Part shown: positions 15,835-26,854 of the stretch, in pieces
Layout of the letters: every line of letters begins with the position of its first letter
Numbering within the stretch: position 1 is the first letter of the stretch
Source: Desulfovibrionaceae bacterium
Lineage (GTDB): Bacteria > Desulfobacterota > Desulfovibrionia > Desulfovibrionales > Desulfovibrionaceae
Assembly (NCBI GenBank): GCA_019421865.1
Contig: JAHZEL010000007.1
Location: forward strand, 1 to 64,000
Reading direction: 5' to 3'
DNA length: 64,000 nt
Notes under the pieces: model-generated
Databases searched by the model: none
Told to the model about the DNA's origin: nothing
What the model saw: the letters and a program-made list of their open reading frames with translations, nothing else
Position numbers and translations under genes: made by a program

Positions 15835-18501
15835 CTAGTGCGCCTCGCCCCAGCTGTGCCCCACGCCCGCATCCGCCACCAGCGGCACGTGCAGCTCGAC
15901 GCCCCATGCCCGGGTATCGGTCATGAGCGCGGAAAGACGGGCGGCCGCCCTCTCGGCGTTCTCTTCCGGCACCTCCACGATGAGTTCGTCGTGGATCTGC
16001 AGAAGCAGTCTTGCCTTCATGCGGCGAAGCTCGGCGTCCCGGTACACCGACAGCATGGCGAACTTGATGAGGTCCGCGGCGGAGCCCTGAATGAGCGTGT
16101 TCACCGCCTGCCGTTCGGCAAGAGCCCTGGCCTGTCCGCTCTCGGAAACGATGTTGGGCAGAGGACGGCGACGACCGGAAAGCGTGGTCACATAGCCGTT
16201 TCTGCGGGCTTCGACCTCCACGCCGTCGAAGAATTCCTTGATGCGGGCAAAACGCGTGAAGTAGCGCTCGATGAACATCTTGGCCTCCGACATGGGAATG
16301 CCCAGATCCTGTCCGAGCTTGGACGGCCCCATGCCGTAGATGAGTCCGAAGTTGATGGTCTTGGCCTTGCGCCGCTCGTCCGGGCCGATCTGCGAGGGAT
16401 CGACGTCGTGCAGGAGCGCTGCCGTGCGGGTGTGGATGTCCTCCCCGTTCCGGAAGGCGGAAAGCAGGGTGGGATCCTGCGAATAGTGCGCAAGCACTCT
16501 GAGTTCCACCTGCGAATAGTCCGCGGAGATCAGCGTCATGCCGGGCCCTGCGGTGAAGCAGGTACGCATGCGCCTGCCGAGATCGCCCCGTACGGGAATG
16601 TTCTGAAGATTCGGATTGCTGGAGGAAAGCCGCCCTGTGGCCGTGGCCGTCTGATTGAAGGTGGTGTGAATGCGGCTGTCCGGCCCGGCGAGCCTGGGCA
16701 GCGGTTCCAGATAGGTGGAACGCATCTTTTCAAGCTTGCGGAACTCCAGAAGCGCATCCACCACGGGATGCTGTCCGGAAAGCTTTTCCAGCACCGCCTG
16801 CGACGTGGACGCCTGACCGCCCTTGGTGGATTTTGCCGCGGAAAGGCCCAGCTTACGGAAAAGAATTTCGCCGATCTGCTGGGCGGAGCGGATGTTGAAT
16901 TCCTGCCCGGCTTCCCGGTAGATGCGCGCCGTAAGCTCGTTCAATTCCGCCTGCACCTCGTCGAGGAAGCTCTTGAGCGCCGCCTTGTCTATGGTGATGC
17001 CCGCATCCTCCATCGAAGCCAGCACGGGAATGAGCGGCATTTCCATGTCGTGCAGGAGTCGGAGCAGGCCGTAGCTCTGCAGCCTCTTTTCCAGATCTTC
17101 GTGCAGGGAAAGCGCGAGCGAGGCGGGCCGCTCCAGAGGAAGACCGCTCTTTTCCGCATGACGGGCGGACAGGCTGGGCCATCCGTAATCCCTGTCCTCG
17201 GGAGCCAGAAGATACGCGGCAAGCCCCAGATCGAAGCAGCGTTCCGGAGCCAGCGTTCCCCAGGCGGGATGTTCATGCAGAAGGCGCTTCATGTCCGGCG
17301 TGACCATGAGCCGGGAGGAAGAAGCCCAGGCCACCAGAGCGCGGCTGTCTCCGGTAAAAAGCCATTCCCTGACGCCCGAATCCTGCTGCACGGCCACGCA
17401 CAGGCCGCGGCTCTGCGAGCGCTTCACCACGGGCGCAGGCGTCACGGCCACACGGCAGCCCTCGCAGGAAGGCAGGGCGGAAATATCTTCCACGGCATCC
17501 GGCACGGGCACGGCGGGAGCCTCGTCGAACAGCGAAAGCTGCTGCCCGGCACGCACGGCGCCGCTTCCGGCCGCGGCCGCTTCCTCGGCACCCTCGCCCC
17601 GGAAGGCCACGATGCCCTGACGCATGAGGCTGTCCAGTTCCCGCAGAAGCGCATTCATCTCGAACTCGCGCAGGAACGTGCGGGCATGCTGACGCTCAAG
17701 GGGCTCCACGGCCAGAGAAGAGAGTTCCTCGGTGCAGCAGTCGGTGTGAAGGCGCGTCAGTTCCCGGTACAGGAACATGGCCTCCTCATTGCCTTCAAGC
17801 TTCTTCCGGATGGAAGGAGGCACCTCGGCCATGCGGTCGCGCACGTCCTCAAGGCTGCGAAAGTCGCGGAACAGCTTTTCCGCCGTCTTCTCTCCTATGC
17901 CCTTGACGCCGGGCACGTTGTCGGACGTATCGCCGATAAGGGCCTGGACGTCCGGCCACTGCGAAGGCTCAAGCCCGGTATCATCGCGGAAGGATTCGAG
18001 CGTGACGAGCTTTTCCTCACGGGATGCGGGATCCCACATGACCACGCGAGGAGAAAGGCACTGCTTCAGATCCTTGTCCATGCCGATGATGACCACGGGT
18101 CGCTCTGCGCCGTAGCGCGCCGCAAGGCTGGCGATGCAGTCGTCGGCCTCGCAGCCCTCGGAAACCAGCACCCGCATGCCGAGCGCGCGGACAAGGTTCT
18201 GAAGCGGCTCTATCTGCATGAGCAGGCCTTCCGGCACAGGAGGACGATTGGCCTTGTAGGCGGGAAAGAGCTCATGTCGGAAATGCTTTCCGTGCCCGTC
18301 CATGATGAAGACGAAATGCTGCGGCTTCTCCTCACGGAGGAGCTTGAGCAGAACGCGCCCCACGATGTGCAGCGCGCCCGTGGGAAAGCCGTCGGATCGC
18401 GACATGCTGGAGTTGGCAAAAAATCCCCGGAACAGGAAGGCATTGCCGTCCATCACATAGAGGGGTTCTTCGGTAAAGCCGAGGCGCTGCTTCAATGACA
18501 T
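15835..18501 (-). CDS. polA: DNA polymerase I
   Basis: An 888-residue protein with an N-terminal 5' nuclease domain (YVMDGNAFLFRG, GCEADDCIASLA, IIGMDKDLKQ, GDTSDNVPGVKGIGEKTA) and a C-terminal family A polymerase (motif A ISADYSQVELRVLAHYS, motif B RRKAKTINFGLIYGMG, motif C LLQIHDELIVE). The middle 3'-5' exonuclease-like domain lacks the usual DTET motif; the corresponding strand reads RGLCVAVQ, so proofreading is probably lost, as in several other bacterial Pol I enzymes. ATG 18501 has AGGAGAG upstream. It functions in Okazaki fragment processing and repair. Confidence 0.95.
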   Translation of the reverse strand: MSLKQRLGFTEEPLYVMDGNAFLFRGFFANSSMSRSDGFPTGALHIVGRVLLKLLREEKPQHFVFIMDGHGKHFRHELFPAYKANRPPVPEGLLMQIEPLQNLVRALGMRVLVSEGCEADDCIASLAARYGAERPVVIIGMDKDLKQCLSPRVVMWDPASREEKLVTLESFRDDTGLEPSQWPDVQALIGDTSDNVPGVKGIGEKTAEKLFRDFRSLEDVRDRMAEVPPSIRKKLEGNEEAMFLYRELTRLHTDCCTEELSSLAVEPLERQHARTFLREFEMNALLRELDSLMRQGIVAFRGEGAEEAAAAGSGAVRAGQQLSLFDEAPAVPVPDAVEDISALPSCEGCRVAVTPAPVVKRSQSRGLCVAVQQDSGVREWLFTGDSRALVAWASSSRLMVTPDMKRLLHEHPAWGTLAPERCFDLGLAAYLLAPEDRDYGWPSLSARHAEKSGLPLERPASLALSLHEDLEKRLQSYGLLRLLHDMEMPLIPVLASMEDAGITIDKAALKSFLDEVQAELNELTARIYREAGQEFNIRSAQQIGEILFRKLGLSAAKSTKGGQASTSQAVLEKLSGQHPVVDALLEFRKLEKMRSTYLEPLPRLAGPDSRIHTTFNQTATATGRLSSSNPNLQNIPVRGDLGRRMRTCFTAGPGMTLISADYSQVELRVLAHYSQDPTLLSAFRNGEDIHTRTAALLHDVDPSQIGPDERRKAKTINFGLIYGMGPSKLGQDLGIPMSEAKMFIERYFTRFARIKEFFDGVEVEARRNGYVTTLSGRRRPLPNIVSESGQARALAERQAVNTLIQGSAADLIKFAMLSVYRDAELRRMKARLLLQIHDELIVEVPEENAERAAARLSALMTDTRAWGVELHVPLVADAGVGHSWGEAH

Positions 18502-18683
18502 GACTCTCTCCTGAAAAAATATCTCCAGCATCCTAGCCCGTTGCGTGCCCTCCCGCAAGAGTCCTCCGCAGCCGGTTTCTGCAAGGCTTCCGCAGCTGCA
18601 AGACAGGAGGCGAACCGCCCTCAAGGCTTGTCATCGGCGGGGAATTTTTATATCGTTGGCAATCCTTAAATACAGGGAGTCCC

Positions 18684-18711
18684 GGGCAGGTCGGCCTGCC
18701 CGTCCATTTTT
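18684..18711 (+). promoter_or_regulatory. Leader hairpin before hppA
   Basis: GGGCAGG, TCGG and CCTGCCC form a 7-bp stem followed by GTCCATTTTT. It lies about 40 bp before the hppA start and resembles a leader terminator or mRNA-stabilising hairpin. No ligand class was recognised. Confidence 0.45.
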
Positions 18712-18749
18712 CGGTTTTTCCACTTTCAGCCTACCTGTCGGGGGTATGT

Positions 18750-20828
<2,079 letters not shown>

Positions 20829-20836
20829 GAAGGCAT

Positions 20837-20857
20837 GAGGGCGGCCAGGCCGCCCTC
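20837..20857 (+). terminator. First hairpin after hppA
   Basis: GAGGGCGGCC and GGCCGCCCTC form a 10-bp stem 8 bp after the stop but without a T tract. It probably protects the 3' end or acts together with the terminator at 20874. Confidence 0.55.
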
Positions 20858-20873
20858 CGACGAGAATATCTGC

Positions 20874-20905
20874 AGAAAGCCGCGGCCTGCCCGCGGCTTT
20901 CTGCT
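20874..20905 (+). terminator. hppA terminator
   Basis: AGAAAGCCGCGG pairs with CCGCGGCTTTCT around a 5-base loop, followed by GCTTTG. The stem is very strong although the T run is short. Confidence 0.75.
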
Positions 20906-21037
20906 TTGTCCACGCCTTCCGAGGCCGACGCCGTCAATGTTTCCGCAGCTCCGGGCCTTTTCCCGGCTCCGCCTCCGAACCAGCCGTAGGAGACACCTCC
21001 CTTACAGCTCTTCCCACGCCTTTTTTCAGGATTTTTC

Positions 21038-22210
21038 ATGAAAGCCGTCGTTTCCAGCGTGTCGGGCAACACACGCATGTATCTCTTTCTTTTTCTGCTT
21101 ACCCTGGGCAGCACGATCGGCCTTCAGGGCTCTTCCCTGCTCTATACCAACTACGCCGTCGAAGTGGGCGGATTTACCGCCGCAGACAACGGCCTTGTCG
21201 TTGCCCTGCGCGAAGTTCCCGGCTTTCTCTGTTTCCTTGTCGTGCCCCTCATGCTTCTCATGAAGGAACACCGCCTCTGCGTGCTCTCCGTCATCATCTG
21301 CGGCGTGGGTACGGCCGTCATCGGCCTGTTCACATCCTTCACAGGCATCGCCGCCGCGGTATTCGTCATGTCGACAGGCTACCACTTCTTTGAAACCATC
21401 AATCAGTCCCTCATGATCCAGTACTACGACCTGTCGAGCACGCCCATCGTCATGGGCAGAATGAGAGGACTCGCCGCCGGCGGCAGTCTGGCCGTTTCGC
21501 TTCTGGTCTTCTTCGGCGCCGGACATCTTTCCTATGAAACCATGTTCGCCCTCATGGGACTGACGGTCGTCGCCCTCGGCACCGCCTGCCTGTTCTTTGA
21601 TCCTTCCAGTCCGAAGGTCGCGCCTCAGAAAAAGGGCATGGTCTTCTCTTCCCGCTACTGGCTCTTCTACGCCCTCACCCTGCTCATGGGCGGTCGCAGA
21701 CAGATCTTCACCGTGTTCTCCATCTTCCTGCTTGTGGAGAAGTTCGGCTTTTCCGTGCGCACCGTGGCCGTGCTCTATCTCGTGAACTACGCGGTCAACT
21801 GGTTCTTCAATCCGCTCATAGGCCGCATCATCAACCGCATAGGCGAACGCAGACTCCTCACCATAGAGTATACCTCGGCCTTCTTCATCTTTCTCGGCTA
21901 TGCCTGGACGGACAGCGCGTATCTTGCAGGCTTCATGTATGTTCTCGACAGCCTGACCTTCAACTTCGCCATTGCCGTGCGCACCTTCTTCCAGAAGATT
22001 GCCGATCCCTCCGACATCGCGCCCAGCATGGGCCTTTCCCAGACCATCAACCACATTGCCGCCGTTCTCATTCCTCCGCTCGGCGGCTGGCTGTGGATAA
22101 CCTTCGGCTATCAGCTGCCCTTCTACTGCGGCATGGGCCTCACGGTTCTTTCCCTGCTGCTCATCCAGTTCATGGACAGGGAAATCGCGAAGGCGGGAAA
22201 ACGCTCATGA
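21038..22210 (+). CDS. MFS transporter
   Basis: A 390-residue protein with about 11-12 hydrophobic helices and the N-terminal MYLFLFLLTLGSTIGLQGSS pattern of major facilitator proteins. The conserved loop between helices 8 and 9 reads NPLIGRIINRIGERRLL, a typical MFS motif A-like signature. Its last codons overlap the start of a homocysteine S-methyltransferase gene (ATGA), implying a shared substrate. Likely cargo is a methylated thiol or amino acid such as S-methylmethionine, but this is inference. The start is placed at ATG 21038; only weak ribosome-binding similarity lies upstream (AGGATTTTTC). Confidence 0.82.
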   Translation: MKAVVSSVSGNTRMYLFLFLLTLGSTIGLQGSSLLYTNYAVEVGGFTAADNGLVVALREVPGFLCFLVVPLMLLMKEHRLCVLSVIICGVGTAVIGLFTSFTGIAAAVFVMSTGYHFFETINQSLMIQYYDLSSTPIVMGRMRGLAAGGSLAVSLLVFFGAGHLSYETMFALMGLTVVALGTACLFFDPSSPKVAPQKKGMVFSSRYWLFYALTLLMGGRRQIFTVFSIFLLVEKFGFSVRTVAVLYLVNYAVNWFFNPLIGRIINRIGERRLLTIEYTSAFFIFLGYAWTDSAYLAGFMYVLDSLTFNFAIAVRTFFQKIADPSDIAPSMGLSQTINHIAAVLIPPLGGWLWITFGYQLPFYCGMGLTVLSLLLIQFMDREIAKAGKRS

Positions 22211-23220
22211 TCACCCGGCATACCGCTCAGGACAACGCCTCCCTTTCCCGGAGCGGGCGCCTTCGCGCCTGCTGGCAGACGGAACCGCTGCTGCTCATGG
22301 AAGGCGCGCTCAGCGAAAGACTGAAGCATGAATTTCACATTACCGTGGACGGACCGGCGGACATGGCCGGACTTGTCCGCGACCCTGCGGCAAGAACGGC
22401 CCTCGGCATTTTATGGCGGCAGTATCTGACCGTGGCCGAAACATACGGTCTGCCCCTTCTCGCCACCACGCCCACTCGACGCTGCGACCGGGAGCGGGCC
22501 ATGAAGGCAGGACTCGCAGACGGGGACGGAAAAAGCTCCATCCTTGCCGAAAACATGGACATGCTCCGAGAAATACGCAGCGAAGCCAACAGCCGGGGCG
22601 TTGCCATGTTTGCGGGCGGCCTCATGGGCTGCCGGGGCGACGCCTATACCGGGGAAGGCTGTCTTTCCGCCGAAGAGGCCCTGCAGCTTCACCGCTGGCA
22701 GGCGGGACTTCTTGCCGAAGCCGGCGCGGATTTTCTCTACGCGGCCCTCATGCCCACGCTGTCCGAATCTCTCGGCATGGCGCAGGCCATGGCGGAAACG
22801 GGACTGCCCTTTTTCCTGAGCTTCACCATCCGCGCGGACGGCTGCCTTGTGGACGGCACGAGTCTGCACGACGCCATCGCCGCCATCGACGACAGCCTAT
22901 CTTCCCGCCCGCTCTGCTACATGACGAACTGCGTGCATCCGGACGTGGTCGAAAAGGCTCTCTCCCGCCCCATGAACCGCACGGAAACGGTAAAAAAACG
23001 CTTTCTCGGCATTCAGGCCAACGCCGCCAACCTGTCATTCCAGGAACTGGAGCGCTCCACGGTCACACGGCAGTCTTCCCCACAGGAGCTTGCCGGGGCC
23101 ATGCTCCGTCTGCGCAGGCTTTTCGGTCTGCGGCTTTTCGGCGGCTGCTGCGGCACGACGGAAAAGCACATGGCGGCCATAGCCTGCGCGCTGCAGGGCG
23201 GCACAGGCATAAACGCTTGA
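22207..23220 (+). CDS. Homocysteine S-methyltransferase family protein
   Basis: A 337-residue zinc methyltransferase of the MmuM/BHMT family. The zinc ligands are present as Cys242 (YMTNCVHPDVV) and the Cys314-Cys315 pair (FGGCCGTTEKH). The N-terminal LLMEGALSERL and central GGLMGCRGDAYTG match the TIM barrel of the family. There is no cobalamin-binding domain, so it should take the methyl group from a small sulfonium or betaine-type donor rather than methylfolate. The start is fixed by the ATGA overlap with the MFS gene, making a transporter-enzyme pair. Donor identity is unknown. Confidence 0.85.
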   Translation: MITRHTAQDNASLSRSGRLRACWQTEPLLLMEGALSERLKHEFHITVDGPADMAGLVRDPAARTALGILWRQYLTVAETYGLPLLATTPTRRCDRERAMKAGLADGDGKSSILAENMDMLREIRSEANSRGVAMFAGGLMGCRGDAYTGEGCLSAEEALQLHRWQAGLLAEAGADFLYAALMPTLSESLGMAQAMAETGLPFFLSFTIRADGCLVDGTSLHDAIAAIDDSLSSRPLCYMTNCVHPDVVEKALSRPMNRTETVKKRFLGIQANAANLSFQELERSTVTRQSSPQELAGAMLRLRRLFGLRLFGGCCGTTEKHMAAIACALQGGTGINA

Positions 23221-23274
23221 GGCGCAGGTCCTGCTGGTGTAGGCTGAAAAAAGCTGTTTCAACAGGGAGAAAAC

Positions 23275-23733
23275 ATGAGCGAACTGGTACGATTCGGAGT
23301 ATCGCTGGAGAAGGACCTGCTTACCGCCTTTGACAGTCACAGCGAGCGCAAGGGCTTCGCCAACCGGTCCGAAGCGCTGAGGCACTGCATTCGGCGCGAG
23401 CTTTCGGAAGAAATCGTTTCCGATCCCGACGCGCCCGTCGCCGGGGTGCTGACGCTGGTCTACGATCATCACGACAACGATCTGCCCGGCCGCCTCACCT
23501 CTCTGCAGCATGAAGCGCACGACATGGTGCTCGCCACCATGCACGTGCATCTCGATGAACACCACTGTCTGGAAACCATGGCGTTGCGCGGTCCGGCCGC
23601 TGCCGTGAACGAACTGGCCGACAGGCTCCGCTCCTCCCGCGGGGTACTGCAGAGCTCCTGTTCGCTTACGGCCATAGAAGCCGCTCCCGAGCGCCACATC
23701 TTCCACGATCATCAACATAAGGATCACGCATGA
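23275..23733 (+). CDS. nikR: Nickel-responsive transcriptional regulator
   Basis: A 152-residue regulator with an N-terminal ribbon-helix-helix domain ([17 protein letters not shown], then [14 protein letters not shown]) and a C-terminal ACT-like metal domain. Ligands matching the E. coli Ni site are His79, His90, His92 and Cys98 ([17 protein letters not shown]). The C-terminal tail is His-rich ([11 protein letters not shown]). AGGGAGAAAAC precedes the ATG. Its stop overlaps the folE2 start (ATGA). NikR normally represses nickel uptake; no NikR target gene is next to it here. Confidence 0.93.
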   Translation: MSELVRFGVSLEKDLLTAFDSHSERKGFANRSEALRHCIRRELSEEIVSDPDAPVAGVLTLVYDHHDNDLPGRLTSLQHEAHDMVLATMHVHLDEHHCLETMALRGPAAAVNELADRLRSSRGVLQSSCSLTAIEAAPERHIFHDHQHKDHA

Positions 23734-24563
23734 CTACCTCTTCGGCTACCGAAGGCTCTTCTTCCCTCATGGACGTCCAGAACAGTCCCTCCAGCGTGGC
23801 GCTCGACATCGACCGCGTCGGCGTCAAGAACGTGAATCTGCCCCTGGTGGTGAAGGACCGGGACATGGGACGCCAGCATACCGTGGCCAGCGTCGACATG
23901 GGCGTCGATCTGCCCGCGGCCTTCAAGGGCACCCACATGAGCCGTTTCGTGGAAGCGCTGGAGAACTGGCGCGAAGCCAGTGCCGAGGAACTGGACTACG
24001 CCTCCATGAAGCGACTGCTTTCCGACGTGCTGACCCGTCTTCATGCGCACCGCGCCTATGCGAAGTTCACCTTTCCCTATTTCCGCACGCACAAGGCTCC
24101 CGTTTCCGGGCAGGCTGCGCCGGTACGATATCTCTGCCGCCTGACCGGCGAACTGGAACAGGGGCAGGAAGGCCCACGCTTTCTGCTGGAACTGGAAGTT
24201 CCCGTGACGACGGTATGCCCCTGCTCCAAGGCCATCAGCCGGGCAGGCGCGCACGGTCAGCGGGCCATGGTGCGCATGGGACTGCGCATGAGCCGCTTTG
24301 AATGGCTGGAAGGCTTCATCGACATCGCCGAAGAATCCGGCTCCGCCCCCATCTACACGCTGCTGAAACGCCCGGATGAGAAGTTCGTCACCGAGCAGGC
24401 CTACGACAATGCGCTGTTCGTGGAAGACGTGGTGCGCAATGTGGCCACGCGCCTGGAAAACCACACGCACGTGACGTGGTTCCGCGTGGAAGTGGAGAGC
24501 GAGGAATCCATTCACGGACACAACGCCTTCGCCAGCATAGAACGCACGCCCGCCAGAGGCTGA
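23730..24563 (+). CDS. folE2: GTP cyclohydrolase FolE2 (type IB)
   Basis: A 277-residue enzyme that opens GTP to dihydroneopterin triphosphate, the first step of folate synthesis. The signature [20 protein letters not shown] near residue 155 contains the catalytic Cys and His of the FolE2 family, and the C-terminal [18 protein letters not shown] is also typical. FolE2 differs from FolE in being able to use metals other than zinc. It overlaps the nikR stop by four bases, so its expression is tied to a metal-responsive regulator gene. A strong terminator follows. Confidence 0.94.
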   Translation: MTTSSATEGSSSLMDVQNSPSSVALDIDRVGVKNVNLPLVVKDRDMGRQHTVASVDMGVDLPAAFKGTHMSRFVEALENWREASAEELDYASMKRLLSDVLTRLHAHRAYAKFTFPYFRTHKAPVSGQAAPVRYLCRLTGELEQGQEGPRFLLELEVPVTTVCPCSKAISRAGAHGQRAMVRMGLRMSRFEWLEGFIDIAEESGSAPIYTLLKRPDEKFVTEQAYDNALFVEDVVRNVATRLENHTHVTWFRVEVESEESIHGHNAFASIERTPARG

Positions 24564-24587
24564 GCGCGGCATTTTCCGCATAAGTCC

Positions 24588-24628
24588 CCCGTCCGTATGA
24601 CATAAAAATACGGACGGGCATTTTTTTA
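24588..24628 (+). terminator. nikR-folE2 terminator
   Basis: CCCGTCCGTAT pairs with ATACGGACGGG (11 bp), followed by CATTTTTTTATTTT. It lies 25 bp after the folE2 stop. Confidence 0.93.
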
Positions 24629-24691
24629 TTTTATTTTTTTTAAAAACGGACTATGCTCCCATAAAACAGCTTTTCTTCAACATTTTCACAC

Positions 24692-24803
24692 CGAGACTAC
24701 TCATGAGAACCTGTCACGCAAAGAAGTCAGCCGGCGGCGGTCTGATCCCGCCATGGAGTCTTGCGTCTCTCTAGTCTCGTGTTCTTATCCCGGCTCCGGC
24801 CGG
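24692..24803 (+). ncRNA. Candidate structured leader RNA upstream of the PutP-type symporter
   Basis: Three nested pairings can be drawn: CGAGACTA (24692-24699) with TAGTCTCG (24772-24779), ACGCAA (24716-24721) with TTGCGT (24761-24766), and GGCGG (24733-24737) with CCGCC (24748-24752). A further GC-rich hairpin (CCCGGC/GCCGGG, 24788-24803) lies before the start. A possible -10 (TATGCT, 24652) fits a transcript starting nearby. The symporter has a GTG start and almost no Shine-Dalgarno sequence, so translation control by this leader is plausible. It does not match a riboswitch class I recognise. Confidence 0.4.
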
Positions 24804-24852
24804 GCTTCTCCGGCGTTCTGCCGATTCTCCCTTTTTCTTTCGAGTTTTCACC

Positions 24853-26385
24853 GTGAGCGATTACCAGATCTTCATATATGTAGCTATCGGCCTCTATCTG
24901 CTTCTCATGCTCTACATCGGCATTCTCTGTGCCAAACGCAACAACAACGCCCACGAATACTATCTGGGCGGCCGGAAAATGGGTCCCATCGTCACCGCCA
25001 TGAGCGCAGAAGCCTCGGACATGTCTTCCTGGCTGCTCATGGGCCTGCCGGGCCTTGCCCTGTTCACCGGCATAGCCGAACCCGGCTGGACCGCCATAGG
25101 CCTCGCCCTCGGCACCTACCTGAACTGGCTCATCGTGGCCAGACGCCTGCGCGTGTACAGCGAAAAGATTCACGCCATCACCATTCCCGACTTCTTCGCG
25201 CGCCGCTTCCATGACACGAGCAGCCTGCTCGTCGGCATTTCGGCGCTCATCATCGTCATTTTCTTCATTCCCTACACCGCGGCCGGCTTCGCCTCCTGCG
25301 GCAAGCTCTTCTCCACCCTCTGCGGACTCGACTACGTCACGGGCATGCTCATCGGCACCGTGGTCATCGCCGGCTACACCATTCTCGGCGGTTTTCTGGC
25401 CGCATCCATGACCGACCTTGTGCAGTCCATCATCATGACGCTGGCGCTGTTCATCATCGTGGCCTTCGGCATCCACATGGCCGGCGGCTGGGACGCCGTC
25501 AAGGCGGCAGCCAGCCTTGAAGGCTACATCAGCCTCTCGCACGCCACCAACGTGGTCAGCAGGGAGGTGTCGGAATACGGCACGCTCACCATCTTCTCCA
25601 CGCTGGCCTGGGGCCTCGGCTACTTCGGCATGCCCCACATTCTGCTCCGCTTCATGGCCATCCGCGACGAAAATGAAATCGCCATCTCCCGCCGCATCGG
25701 CTCCACCTGGGTGGTCATCGCCATGAGCTGCGCCATCTTCATCGGCATCATCGGCTACGCCATGATCCAGGCCGGCGTGCTCGATCCCTATGCTACCGGA
25801 TCCGATGCCGAAACCATCATCATCAAGATCAGCAGCCTGCTCAGCACCTTCGGCGTCATTCCCGCCTTCATGGCCGGTCTCGTGCTCGCCGGCATTCTGG
25901 CCAGCACCATGTCCACCGCCTCCGGTCAGCTTCTGGCCGCGGCCTCCAGCGTGTCGGAAAACCTGTTCAAGGGCGTGTTCCACATTCAGATGACCGACCG
26001 GTCCACCATGCTGGCCGCCCGCGGAACCGTGCTGCTCATCTCCATCGTGGGCACCGTCATCGCCTGCGATCCCGAAAGCTCCATCTTCCAGATCGTTTCC
26101 TTCGCCTGGGCGGGCTTCGGCGCCTCCTTCGGCCCGGTCATGCTCTTCGCCCTGTTCTGGCGCCGCTGCAACCGCTGGGGCGCTCTTGCCGGTATGGCGG
26201 CCGGCGGCATCATGGTGTTCGTGTGGAAGTACCTCGTGAAGCCCATGGGCGGACTGTGGAGCATCTATGAACTCCTGCCCGCCTTCCTCGTGGCCTGCGC
26301 CGCCATCATCATCGTGAGCCTCATGACCGCAAAGCCCGACGACGAAATGCTGAAGGACTTCGACGCCGTGAACAGCGCGAAGTAA
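24853..26385 (+). CDS. putP: Sodium/proline symporter (PutP type, SSS family)
   Basis: A 510-residue polytopic protein starting at GTG (SDYQIFIYVAIGLYLLLMLY). SSS landmarks are HEYYLGGRKMGPIVTAMSAE with Ser and Asp (ASDMSSW) of the sodium site, NWLIVARRLRVYSEK, and FMAGLVLAGILASTMSTASG with the Ser-Thr-Ser helix that binds Na+. About 13 helices are visible. Length and motifs fit PutP closely, though pantothenate or other amino acids remain possible. The ribosome binding site is weak (CGAG) and a structured leader precedes it. A terminator follows the stop by 26 bp. Confidence 0.88.
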   Translation: MSDYQIFIYVAIGLYLLLMLYIGILCAKRNNNAHEYYLGGRKMGPIVTAMSAEASDMSSWLLMGLPGLALFTGIAEPGWTAIGLALGTYLNWLIVARRLRVYSEKIHAITIPDFFARRFHDTSSLLVGISALIIVIFFIPYTAAGFASCGKLFSTLCGLDYVTGMLIGTVVIAGYTILGGFLAASMTDLVQSIIMTLALFIIVAFGIHMAGGWDAVKAAASLEGYISLSHATNVVSREVSEYGTLTIFSTLAWGLGYFGMPHILLRFMAIRDENEIAISRRIGSTWVVIAMSCAIFIGIIGYAMIQAGVLDPYATGSDAETIIIKISSLLSTFGVIPAFMAGLVLAGILASTMSTASGQLLAAASSVSENLFKGVFHIQMTDRSTMLAARGTVLLISIVGTVIACDPESSIFQIVSFAWAGFGASFGPVMLFALFWRRCNRWGALAGMAAGGIMVFVWKYLVKPMGGLWSIYELLPAFLVACAAIIIVSLMTAKPDDEMLKDFDAVNSAK

Positions 26386-26411
26386 CGCAGACATCACCGC
26401 AACGCAGAACG

Positions 26412-26442
26412 AAAGGCCGCCGGAATACTCCGACGGCCTTTT
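26412..26442 (+). terminator. Symporter gene terminator
   Basis: AAAGGCCG-C-CGG pairs with CCG-A-CGGCCTTT around a 6-base loop, ending in TTTTC. Confidence 0.85.
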
Positions 26443-26704
26443 CTGTCTCCTGATCTTTTGTTCAGCCAGACACCCGCTCTGATACGAATCACCGGAGACC
26501 GGGAGGTTCCCCTGCCGGCTCTCCTTCTCCCAAAGCTCCACCGGCGAGCTGCCGCAACGGTTTCCCGGCGCACGAATATCGGGGCTCCGCTCGTCCGTCA
26601 GGCTCTTTTCCTGCATCTGCCTTCATATAAGGACGCAGGGCATCCGAATCCACGTGCCTCACCACGCCGTTCCTGCCGCCTGCCGACCTGCAACACTCTT
26701 TTTC
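26443..26704. other. Convergent intergenic space without a recognisable gene
   Basis: This stretch lies between two converging genes, each with its own terminator. I see no coding potential, repeat or RNA signature. Confidence 0.5.
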
Positions 26705-26739
26705 CCAAAAAGAAAGCCGACCCCGGGGGAGGGGTCGGC
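26705..26739 (-). terminator. PEP synthase gene terminator
   Basis: On the minus strand GCCGACCCC, a 6-base loop and GGGGTCGGC are followed by TTTCTTTTT. It lies about 115 bp after the stop at 26855. Confidence 0.9.
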
Positions 26740-26854
26740 CGTCTGAGAAGAAGGCGGGAGAAACGCCGGATCCCGCCTGTTGCCGGAGCTGGCATCATGC
26801 CTTCGGCAGCCCGCTCCGATCGGGCGGGACAGCGTCCCGCCCGCCTTTATATCA

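Noticed and set aside
15838..18498. 886-codon plus-strand frame
   Set aside because: Antisense to polA throughout, with no ribosome binding site and low-complexity composition.
24727..26616. 629-codon minus-strand frame
   Set aside because: Antisense to the PutP-type symporter; Asp/Gly/His-rich shadow of a membrane protein gene.
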